From NCBI RefSeq assembly GCF_002073975.1, contig NZ_CP020384.1:1860001-1924000 (forward strand): DNA of 64,000 nt, read 5' to 3'. Below, piece after piece: positions 40,289 through 48,578 of this stretch (position 1 is the first letter of the stretch; the number at the start of each line of letters is the position of its first letter). The DNA comes from Rhodovulum sp. MB263. GTDB taxonomy: Bacteria > Pseudomonadota > Alphaproteobacteria > Rhodobacterales > Rhodobacteraceae. The notes below the pieces were generated by a model, which saw only the letters and a list, made by a program, of their open reading frames with translations, did no database searches and was not told where the DNA came from. The translations under genes and the position numbers were made by a program.

Positions 40289-42159
40289 GCAGCCTTGCTG
40301 CCCTTGCCCAGGCTGCGGGGATCCTGCCCGGCTATCGCGACCTGACCGGCACCGATCGGCCGACCGGGCCCGAGACGGCGCAGGCGCTGCTGGCGGCGAT
40401 GGGGCTGGCGGCCGCGACCGAGATCGAGGCGGCGGCGTCGCTGGCCGCGCTCGAGGCCGCCCGGTCCGCGCGCCATCTTCCCGACTGGCTGGTCGTGCCC
40501 GAGGGCTGCGCGCCCGAACTGACTGTTCCGGCCGACTGGCGGATCGAGCTTGAAGGCGGCGATGTGCTGGAGGGCCGCGCGGAGGATCCGCTGCCCGCGC
40601 TGCCGCTCGGGATCCACCGGCTGAGCGTCGGTTCTGATGAGGCGACTTTGCTGTCCGCACCGCCTGCGCTGCCGCTGCCCGCGCGCGGCTGGGGGGTCGT
40701 TCTGCCGCTTTACGGATTGCGCGATGCCGGGCGCGGCGGGCTCGGCGATTACGCCGATCTGCGGCAGGCGCTGGAGGGCTTCGCCGGGCTTGGCGCGGGC
40801 TTTGTCGGCGTCAATCCGATCCATGCGGGCTTTCCCGCCGACCCGCGCGCGATCAGCCCCTATTCGCCCTCGCACCGGCGCCGCTTCAATGTCGCGCATC
40901 TTGCGGTGCCCGGCGAGGCTGCCCGGCCCGGGGGCGATCTGGTCGATTATCCCTCCGCCATCGCCGCGCGTCTCGCGGCGCTGAAGGCCGCTTTCGCCGG
41001 GCTTCAAGCGGATGCGCTGTCCGAGCTGGCCGCGTTCCGCGCCGCCGAAGGCCCGGAGCTGGAGCGTTTCGCACGCCATCAGGCGCTTTCGGACCGCTTC
41101 GGCCCCTATTGGCCCGACTGGCCCGCCGACTACCGCATCTGCGACGGCCCGGCGGTTTCGGCCTTCGCGGCGGCCAATGGCGAGGCCGTGGCGTTCCATG
41201 CCTGGCTGCAGCTTCTGGCCGGGACCCAGCTGGCCGCGATCCGCAAGGCGGGGGCGGCGGCGGGAATGCGGCAGGGGCTCTATCTCGATCTTGCCGTCGG
41301 CACCCATCCCGCAGGGGCCGAGACCTGGGCCGAAACCGGGGGCGATCCGGGGCTTTTCGCGCGGGGAGTCTCGCTTGGGGCGCCGCCCGATGCCTTCGCC
41401 CCGCAAGGCCAAAGCTGGGGGCTTGCGCCGATGCGGCCCGGGGCGCTGGCCGCGCGCGGCTTCCGCCCGCTGGCCGAGATCCTGCGGGCCCAGCTGCGCT
41501 TTGCCGGGCTTTTGCGGATCGATCATATCCTCGGCTTCGAGCGCACCTTCTGGGTGCCCGAAGGCGGCGCGCCGGGCGGCTATGTGAAGATGCCGCGCGC
41601 TGCATTGCTGGCGGTGGCGCGGATCGAGGCGGCGCGGGCGGGGGCCGTGATCGTGGGCGAGGATCTGGGCAATGTGCCCGAGGGGCTGCGCGAGGATCTG
41701 GCGGCTTCCGGGCTTCTGGGCTGCCGTCTGGCGATGTTCGACCCCGATATGGCGGACTGGCCCGAGCCGGTTCTGGGCAGTTTCGGCAGCCACGACCTGC
41801 CGCCTTTCGCCGCCTGGGGCGCGGGGCGCGACATCGACTGGCATCTGCGGCTGGGTCATATTGCGCCCGAGCAGGCCGAGGCGCTCGGGGCCGAGCGCGC
41901 GGCCCGGGCCCAGGCGCTCAGCGTCCGGCTCGGCGGGGTCGGGGTCGATGCTCTGCATGCCGCGCTCGCGGCCTCTCCGGCCCGGCTGGTCGCGCTTCAG
42001 ACCGAGGACATGCTGGGCGCAACCGAGCAGGCGAACCTGCCCGGGACCGTTGACAGCCATCCGAACTGGCGCCGCCGGATCGGCCCGGCCGCCGCCGATC
42101 TGGCAGACTGCGAGCCGGTCCGGCGCGCGGCTCATGTCATGGCGCGCGCCGGGCGCTGA
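40285..42159 (+). CDS. malQ: 4-alpha-glucanotransferase (amylomaltase, GH77)
   Basis: 624 residues with a TTG start at 40285 (SSLAALAQAAGILPGYRDL) overlapping the glgX stop as TTGA, after GAGGA. No ATG in frame gives a complete N-terminus. GH77 motifs: WGVVLPLYGLRDAGRGGLGDYADL, nucleophile region LLRIDHILGFERTFWVP, acid/base VIVGEDLGNVPEGLRE, and GSHDLPPFAAWG, then NLPGTVDSHPNWRRR. It disproportionates maltodextrins from GlgX and GlgP. The gene ends the glg operon; I see no terminator in the next 385 bp. The N-terminal domain, about 130 residues, is the proteobacterial MalQ extension. Confidence 0.93.
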   Translation: MSSLAALAQAAGILPGYRDLTGTDRPTGPETAQALLAAMGLAAATEIEAAASLAALEAARSARHLPDWLVVPEGCAPELTVPADWRIELEGGDVLEGRAEDPLPALPLGIHRLSVGSDEATLLSAPPALPLPARGWGVVLPLYGLRDAGRGGLGDYADLRQALEGFAGLGAGFVGVNPIHAGFPADPRAISPYSPSHRRRFNVAHLAVPGEAARPGGDLVDYPSAIAARLAALKAAFAGLQADALSELAAFRAAEGPELERFARHQALSDRFGPYWPDWPADYRICDGPAVSAFAAANGEAVAFHAWLQLLAGTQLAAIRKAGAAAGMRQGLYLDLAVGTHPAGAETWAETGGDPGLFARGVSLGAPPDAFAPQGQSWGLAPMRPGALAARGFRPLAEILRAQLRFAGLLRIDHILGFERTFWVPEGGAPGGYVKMPRAALLAVARIEAARAGAVIVGEDLGNVPEGLREDLAASGLLGCRLAMFDPDMADWPEPVLGSFGSHDLPPFAAWGAGRDIDWHLRLGHIAPEQAEALGAERAARAQALSVRLGGVGVDALHAALAASPARLVALQTEDMLGATEQANLPGTVDSHPNWRRRIGPAAADLADCEPVRRAAHVMARAGR

Positions 42160-42544
42160 GACCCCGGCTTTTGACAGGACCTCACAGCTTCGAGACATGG
42201 CGCGCGGTGGTCCGTCGCCATCCATCGCCCCGGCCGAGAGCCGGAGGCTGTATCCTCCTCAAGAGGCGGCCAGCGGCGGATCTCTCGGCCGGGCCCGCGC
42301 GGGACGGGCTGTCAGCCGCTCCGCGCGGAGATCAGCCCCAAGTTCCGCCTTGGCACCGGGCCGAAGGCCGCCCCGAAAACGCGAGGTTCCGCCGGGTGAA
42401 AACCTGCCTGTCCCGGTCTCTCTTCGGGCAAGGGGGCAGCTTCGGCCCCGCGCCCGCGTCGCGGCCGCGCACTCCGGGAGCTCCTGCGCGAAGGCCATGC
42501 CCGGTGCTTCTTTCCCGTGCTTCGGCATGGAATGCGGACGGGGC
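42160..42544 (+). other. Intergenic region, 385 bp, between convergent units
   Basis: Lies between the ends of malQ and the polyamine-type permease gene. GC-rich, no gene, no clear hairpin with a T-run. A short GC-rich partial palindrome occurs around 42290-42305. Nothing else seen. Confidence 0.4.
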
Positions 42545-43384
42545 TCAGACCATCCCCCGGCCGGCATCCGAGCCCTGCCGCGCGCGGCTGCGATTCATCG
42601 CCCAGACTGCGGCGAGGAAGGCGCCGATCACGACCAGCGAGAAGGCGGTGGTCAGCGTGCCCAGCGCGAAGATCACGGGCGTCGTGACATTGGTGGTCAT
42701 GCCGTAGATCTCCAGCGGCAGGGTATTGTGGCTGCCGGCGGTCAGCAGGGTCCGGGCGAATTCGTCGTAGGACAGCGTGAAGCCGAACAGCGCCACCCCG
42801 ATCAGCGAGGGCGCGATGATCGGCAGCACCACATGGCGGATGGTCTGCCAGGCACTGGCGCCCTGATCGCGCGCGGCCTCCTCATAGCTCTTGTCGAAGC
42901 GGTTGAAGACCGCGAACATGATCAGAAGGCCGAAGGGCAGGGTCCAGGTCAGCTGCGCACCGAAGCCCGATGTCGCCCAATGGACGTCGAGCCCCGACTG
43001 GCTGAAGATCAGCCCGACCCCCAGCGAGACCAGGATCGACGGGATCACGAGCGAGGTCACCACCAGATAGAACAGCACCCCCGACCCGGCAAAGCGCTTG
43101 CGGAAGGCAAGCCCCCCCATCACCGACACGACGATCGTCGTCCCCATCACCATCAGCCCCAGCGTGAAGGACCGCCCGAAGCTGCCCCAGATATCGCCCA
43201 CCGCCTGCTGCTCGAAGAGATCGCGGAACCAGTGCAGCGAGGCCCCTCGCATCGGGAAGGTCAGCCCGCCTTCGGGCCCCTGAAAGCTGAGAATGGCGAT
43301 GGTCAGGGTCGGGCCGTAGAGAAACAGCAGGAACAGCGTGAAGAACGCGGCCAGCAGGTAGAAGGAACGCGGGCGGCGGTCCAT
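42545..43384 (-). CDS. ABC transporter permease, PotC/YdcV type
   Basis: 279 residues, inner membrane, about six TM segments beginning SFYLLAAFFTLFLLFLYGPTLTIAIL. The EAA loop for ATPase docking reads YEEAARDQGASAWQTIRHVVLPIIAPSL. This is the second permease of a spermidine/putrescine-type importer (COG1177 group). Its start lies 1 nt after the first permease's stop. Substrate cannot be set from the permease; it could be a polyamine, an opine or another small cation or amino compound. Confidence 0.92.
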   Translation of the reverse strand: MDRRPRSFYLLAAFFTLFLLFLYGPTLTIAILSFQGPEGGLTFPMRGASLHWFRDLFEQQAVGDIWGSFGRSFTLGLMVMGTTIVVSVMGGLAFRKRFAGSGVLFYLVVTSLVIPSILVSLGVGLIFSQSGLDVHWATSGFGAQLTWTLPFGLLIMFAVFNRFDKSYEEAARDQGASAWQTIRHVVLPIIAPSLIGVALFGFTLSYDEFARTLLTAGSHNTLPLEIYGMTTNVTTPVIFALGTLTTAFSLVVIGAFLAAVWAMNRSRARQGSDAGRGMV

Positions 43385-43385
43385 G

Positions 43386-44294
43386 TCAAAGCTCCTTCCG
43401 GATGTCGACGAAGCGCAGCAGGATGCCGATGACCAGCAAGACCGTGATCAGCAGGATGACGGCGGTGGCGGCGGCCGAAGGGTATTGCAGAAGCGCGATG
43501 TCGTTCGAGATCAGGCGTCCGACATTCGCGGATTGCGAGCCCGACATGAAGCGCACGGTGATGAAATCGCCCATCACCAGCGTCACCACGAAGATCGAGC
43601 CGATCATGATGCCGGGCTTGCAGAGCGGGATGATGACATTGGTCAGGGTCTGGAACCCGGTCGCGCCGGAATCATAGGCCGCCTCGATCAGCGAGCGGTC
43701 GATCCGCATCATGGTGTTGAAGATCGGCACCACCATGAACAGCGTGTAGAGATGGACGAAGGCCAGGATCACCGAGAAATCGGAATAAAGCAGCCAGTCC
43801 ATCGGCCGGTCGGTCACGCCCAGCGACATCAGCGTCGAATTGGCGATGCCGTTGCGCCCCAGAAACGGGATCCAGGAAATCATCCGGATGATGTTCGAGG
43901 TCCAGAACGGAATGGTGCACAGAAGAAACAGCGCGATCTGCCAGGTCAGCGAGCGGACATGGAAGGCCAGGAAATAGGCCACCGTGAAGCCTATGGTCAG
44001 CGTGAAGGCCCAGGTCAGTGCCGCGTATTTGAAGGTGTTCAGGAACACCTTCCAGGTCACGGGCGAGGTCAGCAGGAATTCGTAATTGTCCCAGCGGAAG
44101 GCCGGGTAGATCGAGAATTCGGTCGCGCCCCAGAAGCTGACGATCACGATCATCGCGATCGGCAGCAGCAGGAAGACTGCGAGCACAAGCCCCAGCGGCG
44201 AGGCCAGCAACCAGCCCGAGACATGGCGGTTCTTCAGAGACGCGCCGGACAAAAGCCGCGAGGCGGCGGGAAAGGTCTTCGGATGGGCGGCCAT
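43386..44294 (-). CDS. ABC transporter permease, PotB/PotH type
   Basis: 302 residues. Cytoplasmic N-terminus, TM1 WLLASPLGLVLAVFLLLPIAMIVIV, then FSIYPAFRWDNYEFLLTSPVTWKVFLNTF, typical of PotB-like permeases. EAA motif: LIEAAYDSGATGFQTLTNVIIPLCKPGI. Forms the channel with the PotC-type partner. Separated from the upstream binding-protein gene by 160 nt holding a strong stem-loop, which would allow more binding protein than permease to be made. Confidence 0.92.
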   Translation of the reverse strand: MAAHPKTFPAASRLLSGASLKNRHVSGWLLASPLGLVLAVFLLLPIAMIVIVSFWGATEFSIYPAFRWDNYEFLLTSPVTWKVFLNTFKYAALTWAFTLTIGFTVAYFLAFHVRSLTWQIALFLLCTIPFWTSNIIRMISWIPFLGRNGIANSTLMSLGVTDRPMDWLLYSDFSVILAFVHLYTLFMVVPIFNTMMRIDRSLIEAAYDSGATGFQTLTNVIIPLCKPGIMIGSIFVVTLVMGDFITVRFMSGSQSANVGRLISNDIALLQYPSAAATAVILLITVLLVIGILLRFVDIRKEL

Positions 44295-44322
44295 GCGCGC
44301 TCTCTTCTGTTCCGGAATGGAG

Positions 44323-44350
44323 CCCCTCCCCCGGGGGGCCGGGGGAAGGG
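44323..44350 (-). promoter_or_regulatory. Intercistronic hairpin between binding-protein and permease genes
   Basis: 12-position stem (one C-A mismatch) with a GGGG loop on the plus strand, located after the binding-protein stop and before the permease start. Such hairpins commonly protect the upstream mRNA or act as partial terminators. Confidence 0.55.
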
Positions 44351-44454
44351 CGGGGACCGGGCGCCACGGAAGATGGGAAACCCGCGCCGGTCCCGTCGGT
44401 CAGGGGGTCCTGGCTTCCTCGCCCCGACCCAAGACTTGACTCAAGACTTGGCCG

Positions 44455-45729
44455 TCAGGCAGCGATGAACTCGTTCCACTTGCGGATCATGTACTGGTTC
44501 TCGTCCATGACCGCGTTCCAGCAGGCGATATGGCTCATGCGGTCGTCGAAAGAGCCGCCATCGCGGGTCTCGCCGGGCTGTGCCATGGGCTTGCCGTAAG
44601 GATCGGTGATGACCTCGGTCGCGGGCTTGCCCTCGAACCAGTAGCCCCATTCGTTCTCGCTCATATAGGCCTTCGAGGTTTCCGGAACGGCCGAATAGTA
44701 GCCCTGCCGCATCAGAAAGCCGCCGACCCAGCCGTCGAGATACCAGTTGATGTAGTCGTAGGCCGCGTCGAGCTCGATCCCCGAGAGGTTCCTCGACAGC
44801 CCGATGCCGCCGCCCCAGGCGCGGTAGCCTTCCTTCAGCGGCTGGTACACGCAGGGGATGCCGCGCGACTTGACCGCGGCGATGGCGGGCGACCACATCG
44901 ACTGGATCACCACCTCGCCCGAGGCCATCAGGTTCACGCTTTCGTCGAAGGTCTTCCAGAAGGCGCGGAACTGTCCGGCCTTCTTGGCCTCGGTCATGAT
45001 CGCGAGCGTCCGGTCGATCTCGTCGCGGGTCATGTTGCCCTTGTCGCCATAGGTGATCTCGCCCATCGCCTCGCAGACCATGGCCGCATCCATGATGCCG
45101 ATGGCCGAGATGTCGAGGATCGAGGCCTTGCCCCGGAAGGCGGGGTTCAGAAGCTCGGCCCAGCTCTCGACCGGGTGGTCGATGAGATCGGGGCGGATGC
45201 CCAGCGTGTCGGCATTGTAGATCGTCGGGATCAGCGTCATCCAGCCGGTCTCGTGATCGGCGAAGCCGGTCCCGTCGGGGCCGTCGGTGAAGCCCACGCT
45301 ATGGGGCGAGGTGCCCTGGGCGATGGTCGCGCCGGGCGTCAGCCGGCCATCCTTGAAGATGCCGACGATCTTGTCGTAGTTCCTGATCCTGGCGACATCC
45401 ATGCCCTGCAGGTTGCCGGTCGGCCAGACCTTCTTGCAGATCCAGTATTCGATATCGGCGATGTCGAAGGATTTGGGCTGGGTCGCGGCGCGCTGGGTGA
45501 CGGCGTCGCTGTCAAGCGCGGTCATCTCGAGGGTGAAGCCCAGATCCTCCTTCACCTTCTGCGCCACTTCGTTGATGTTCGACACGCCGGTGCCGAACTG
45601 GCGCAGGGTCACGTCCCTGATGTTCTGGGCCCAGATCAGCGGCGCCGGAAAGGCGCTGGCCGCAACGCCCGCGGCGGCGCCCTTCAGCAGGCTGCGCCGG
45701 TTCAGGCCGGTCCCGGTGGCTTTTGTCAT
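44455..45729 (-). CDS. Periplasmic substrate-binding protein, polyamine-type ABC importer
   Basis: 424 residues from ATG 45729, chosen because GGAG lies 8 nt upstream; an ATG at 45753 is also in frame. Tat signal: NRRSLLKGAAAGVAASAFPAPLIWAQ (twin arginine RR followed by SLLK). The mature protein follows the PotD/PotF-like fold (LRQFGTGVSNINEVAQKVKEDLG; FDIADIEYWICKKVW; ETGWMTLIPTIYNADTLGI; SWAELLNPAFRGKASILDI). Tat export suggests a folded or cofactor-bearing form. Ligand unknown: classic PotD polyamine-site acids cannot be confirmed by eye. Second gene of the four-gene importer operon. Confidence 0.9.
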   Translation of the reverse strand: MTKATGTGLNRRSLLKGAAAGVAASAFPAPLIWAQNIRDVTLRQFGTGVSNINEVAQKVKEDLGFTLEMTALDSDAVTQRAATQPKSFDIADIEYWICKKVWPTGNLQGMDVARIRNYDKIVGIFKDGRLTPGATIAQGTSPHSVGFTDGPDGTGFADHETGWMTLIPTIYNADTLGIRPDLIDHPVESWAELLNPAFRGKASILDISAIGIMDAAMVCEAMGEITYGDKGNMTRDEIDRTLAIMTEAKKAGQFRAFWKTFDESVNLMASGEVVIQSMWSPAIAAVKSRGIPCVYQPLKEGYRAWGGGIGLSRNLSGIELDAAYDYINWYLDGWVGGFLMRQGYYSAVPETSKAYMSENEWGYWFEGKPATEVITDPYGKPMAQPGETRDGGSFDDRMSHIACWNAVMDENQYMIRKWNEFIAA

Positions 45730-45757
45730 CTCTGTCTCCATGCTGGACTTCATCGGA

Positions 45758-46741
45758 TCACGCGGTAAGCGCGTGGAGGTGGGCGTCGTCCCAGCTCAGT
45801 CCGACGCCGTCGCCGGGCTGGATGGGGCGGGCAAAATAGCGGTCTTCGGGCAGGATCGCGGTCAGCTCCTGATCGCCCGCGGTCATCAGCGTCAGCGCGA
45901 CGCTGGTGCCCTGGTATTCGATGCCGGTGACAAGACCCTCGAGCTTGCCGGTCTGGGCCTCGGTCACGGCGATCTGGTCGGCACGGATCGCGAAATGGCC
46001 GCGCGGCAGGGCGATGACGTTATGCCCGCCCATGAAGCGCGCCACGAATTCGGTGCGCGGGCTGTTGAACACCTCACGCGCGGGGCCCGCCTGCTCGATC
46101 ACCGCATCGTTCATCACCACGATCTCGTCGGCGAGCGCCAGCGCCTCGTCCTGGCCATGGGTGACATGGACGAAGGTGATGCCCAGCTCGCGCTGCAGCT
46201 TCTTCAGCTCGGACCGCATCCGGATGCGCAGGAACGGGTCGAGCGCCGACAGCGGCTCGTCCAGCAGCAGCACCTGCGGATTGGTGATCAGCGCCCTGGC
46301 CAGCGCCACCCGCTGCTGCTGGCCGCCCGACAGCTGGGCGGGCAGGCGTCCGGCATAGGCGGTCATGTGCACGAGCTCCAGAAGCTCCATCGCGCGGCGG
46401 CGGCGGGTCTCGCGCTCGACCCCCTTCATCTTCAGGCTGAAGGCCACATTGTCGGCGACCGACAGATGCGGGAAAAGCGCATAGTTCTGGAACATCATCG
46501 CGGTGCCGCGACGCGCGGGCGGCAGGCGCGAGATATCCTGCCCGGCCAGCACGATGGCGCCGTCCGAGACCTCTTCATGGCCTGCGATCATCCTGAGCGT
46601 CGAGGACTTGCCGCAGCCCGACGGCCCCAGCAGACAGGCATAGGTGCCGCCCCGGAACAGATGTTGGATGCCATCGACCGCGACAGTCTCGCCATAGCGT
46701 TTCGTCAGGGCCACGAGTTCCAGATCGAGTTCAGTGCGCAT
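45758..46741 (-). CDS. ABC transporter ATP-binding protein, PotA type
   Basis: 327 residues from ATG 46741 (MRTELDLELVALTKRYG). The frame is open further upstream, but that part covers the promoter and antisense of the GntR gene. Walker A GPSGCGKSS, Q-loop MMFQNYALFPHLSV, signature LSGGQQQRVALARAL, Walker B LLLDEPLSALDPFLR, and a C-terminal TOBE region (VTEAQTGKLEGLVTGIEYQG). Energises import with the two permeases. It is the first gene of the operon, an order (ATPase, binding protein, PotB, PotC) common in Rhodobacterales, and diverges from the GntR gene, its likely regulator. Confidence 0.94.
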   Translation of the reverse strand: MRTELDLELVALTKRYGETVAVDGIQHLFRGGTYACLLGPSGCGKSSTLRMIAGHEEVSDGAIVLAGQDISRLPPARRGTAMMFQNYALFPHLSVADNVAFSLKMKGVERETRRRRAMELLELVHMTAYAGRLPAQLSGGQQQRVALARALITNPQVLLLDEPLSALDPFLRIRMRSELKKLQRELGITFVHVTHGQDEALALADEIVVMNDAVIEQAGPAREVFNSPRTEFVARFMGGHNVIALPRGHFAIRADQIAVTEAQTGKLEGLVTGIEYQGTSVALTLMTAGDQELTAILPEDRYFARPIQPGDGVGLSWDDAHLHALTA

Positions 46742-46855
46742 GCCGCTCCCCAGAAGCCATTGCCTTACCTTTCCGAGGCATGCCGGGCGCGAAAAGGCCC
46801 TTGCGCCCGGCATGCCCGGGCCTTTCGCGGCACGCCGGAATTTTGGGCGGATGCG

Positions 46856-46867
46856 GACAATATTGTC
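46856..46867. promoter_or_regulatory. Perfect palindrome, candidate GntR operator 1
   Basis: GACAATATTGTC is exactly self-complementary and lies in the 238-bp gap between the divergent importer operon and the GntR gene. Confidence 0.45.
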
Positions 46868-46882
46868 GGGAGGATGATCGAA

Positions 46883-46896
46883 GATTGTATACGATC
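46883..46896. promoter_or_regulatory. Near-palindrome, candidate GntR/FCD operator 2
   Basis: GATTGTATACGATC is symmetrical around GTATAC. The TTGTATAC core resembles FCD-type GntR operators as I remember them. Its centre is 28 bp (nearly three helical turns) from the centre of the palindrome at 46856. Confidence 0.5.
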
Positions 46897-46979
46897 TCCT
46901 CGCCTGACCCTCACAACCTTGGGGAGTCTTGTCCGGCTGCCCGAGTCGCGGCAGGACAGGGGCAGACGAGGAGAACGCC

Positions 46980-47690
46980 GTGACCGACCTGTCCCCGACA
47001 CCGCGCCAGGAGAGCAGGCGGGCCAGCCGTGCCCGCGACGTGGCCGGGCATCTGACCCGCGCGATCCACGAACGCCGGCTGGGGCCCGGGATGAAGCTGT
47101 CCGAGGACGAGGTGGGAGAGATCTTCGGGGTCAGCCGCACCATCGTGCGGGCGGCGCTGCAACAGCTCGCCCATGACTGCCTGGTCGTCATCGAACCCCA
47201 TCGCGGCGCCTTCGTCGCCCATCCGACCGTGCGCGAGGCGCGCGAGGTGTTCGAGGCGCGCGCCCTTGTCGAACCGCGCACCGCGCGCTCGGCCGCCCTG
47301 CGCGCGACGGCGCAGGATATCGCGTTGCTCGCCCAGCATATCGAGCAGGAGCACGAGGCCATGGCGGCGGGCCGCAACGGGCAGGCGCTGCGACTGTCGG
47401 GGCAGTTCCATATCGAGATCGCGCGGATCGCCGATCAGGCCATCCTCGCGGGCTTCATCACGCAACTGATCTCGCGCTCGTCGCTGGTGATCGCGCTATA
47501 CTGGCGGCGACCGCAGGCGATGTGCGAGGCTCATGCCCATCACGCGCTCATGCGGGCGCTTGAGGACCGCGACGGCGACCGGGCCGCCGAGATCATGAAG
47601 GGCCATCTGCTCGACCTTCTGTCGCTTCTCGATCTGCACGAGCCAGCGCCGGTGCCACTGACACTGAGGGAGGCTCTGACAGGCGAATGA
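46980..47690 (+). CDS. GntR-family transcriptional regulator, FCD subfamily
   Basis: 236 residues from GTG 46980 (TDLSPTPRQESRR), preceded by GAGGAG. N-terminal winged helix-turn-helix (about 20-90: LTRAIHERRLGPGMKLSEDEVGEIFGVSRTIVRAALQQL). C-terminal FCD domain (about 100-225), with FHIEIARIADQ and EAHAHHALMRALEDRDGDRAAEIMKGHL carrying the His/Asp residues that bind metal or ligand in this family. Divergent from the polyamine-type importer and followed with a 4-nt overlap by the acetyltransferase gene. It probably represses the importer in the absence of the transported compound or its catabolite. Confidence 0.9.
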   Translation: MTDLSPTPRQESRRASRARDVAGHLTRAIHERRLGPGMKLSEDEVGEIFGVSRTIVRAALQQLAHDCLVVIEPHRGAFVAHPTVREAREVFEARALVEPRTARSAALRATAQDIALLAQHIEQEHEAMAAGRNGQALRLSGQFHIEIARIADQAILAGFITQLISRSSLVIALYWRRPQAMCEAHAHHALMRALEDRDGDRAAEIMKGHLLDLLSLLDLHEPAPVPLTLREALTGE

Positions 47691-48532
47691 ACCTGAACCT
47701 GCGCAGGATGACCGCCGACGAACTGCCCGTGGTGCTGGACTGGGCCGCCGAGGAGGGCTGGAACCCCGGGCTCGACGATGCGGCGGCCTTCCATGCCGCC
47801 GATCCCGCGGGCTTTTTCGTGGCCGAGGCCGGGGCCAAGGCCGGGGGGAGGATCGTGGCCGCCATTTCGGTCGTGAACCATACCGACGCTGTCGCCTTTC
47901 TGGGGCTTTACCTTTGCCGTCCCGACTGGCGCAAGCAGGGCATCGGCCATGCGCTCTGGACCCATGCGCTCGGGCATGCGGGGGCGCGGACGGTGGGGCT
48001 CGACGGGGTCGAGGCGCAGCAGGAGAATTACCGCAAGAGCGGGTTCGAACCGGCCGGACGGACGGTGCGCTATGCCGGGGTGCTGCCCGGACGCGCCCAT
48101 TCCGGCATCGGGCCCGTGCTGCAAGGCGATCTCGGGCCGCTGATCGCGATGGAGGCCGGGGCCACGGGCTATGAGAAGCGCGCCTTCCTGTCGGCATGGA
48201 CAACCGATTGCGAGACCCGGCGCACGCTGGTTTGCCGTGCGGCAGGCGAGGTCGCGGGTTTTGCCACCATCCGGGCCTGCCGCGAGGGCTGGAAGATCGG
48301 CCCGCTGGTTGCTGCGGACGGGGCGGTCGCGGCGGCCTTGATCGAGACCTGCGGCCGTGTCGCCCATGGCGCCCCCGCGATGATCGACGTGCCGCAGTCG
48401 AGCCCCTGGCTTGCCGGGCATTGCCGGGCGCTGGGGCTGGTCCCGGTCTTCGGCACGGCGCGGATGTATCGCGGCCCGGCGCCGGTGCCGGGCCCCGCAA
48501 TCGCAGCGGTGGCGACGCTGGAACTCGGCTGA
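47687..48532 (+). CDS. GNAT family N-acetyltransferase, two-domain type
   Basis: 281 residues, ATG overlapping the GntR stop. N-terminal GNAT domain (about 1-130): FFVAEAGAKAGGRIVAAISVVNHTDAVAFLGLYLCRPDWRKQGIGHALW, where RKQGIGHAL is the acetyl-CoA pyrophosphate loop. The C-terminal half (about 150-275: TRRTLVCRAAGEVAGFATIRACREGWKIGPLVAAD) is the second domain seen in YitH-like acetyltransferases. Substrate unknown. Because it shares the regulator's transcript and the neighbour imports a probable amine, acetylation of that amine is a reasonable inference, not shown. Confidence 0.88.
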   Translation: MNLNLRRMTADELPVVLDWAAEEGWNPGLDDAAAFHAADPAGFFVAEAGAKAGGRIVAAISVVNHTDAVAFLGLYLCRPDWRKQGIGHALWTHALGHAGARTVGLDGVEAQQENYRKSGFEPAGRTVRYAGVLPGRAHSGIGPVLQGDLGPLIAMEAGATGYEKRAFLSAWTTDCETRRTLVCRAAGEVAGFATIRACREGWKIGPLVAADGAVAAALIETCGRVAHGAPAMIDVPQSSPWLAGHCRALGLVPVFGTARMYRGPAPVPGPAIAAVATLELG

Positions 48533-48578
48533 GCGCCCTTGCGTCCTCGGGGGGCTCGGCGCGCCCCTAGGCGGGCTG

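Noticed and set aside
44323-44350. Hairpin as a full terminator splitting the importer operon
   Set aside because: Permease genes downstream need the same transcript and no promoter is visible; a stabilising or partial terminator role fits better.
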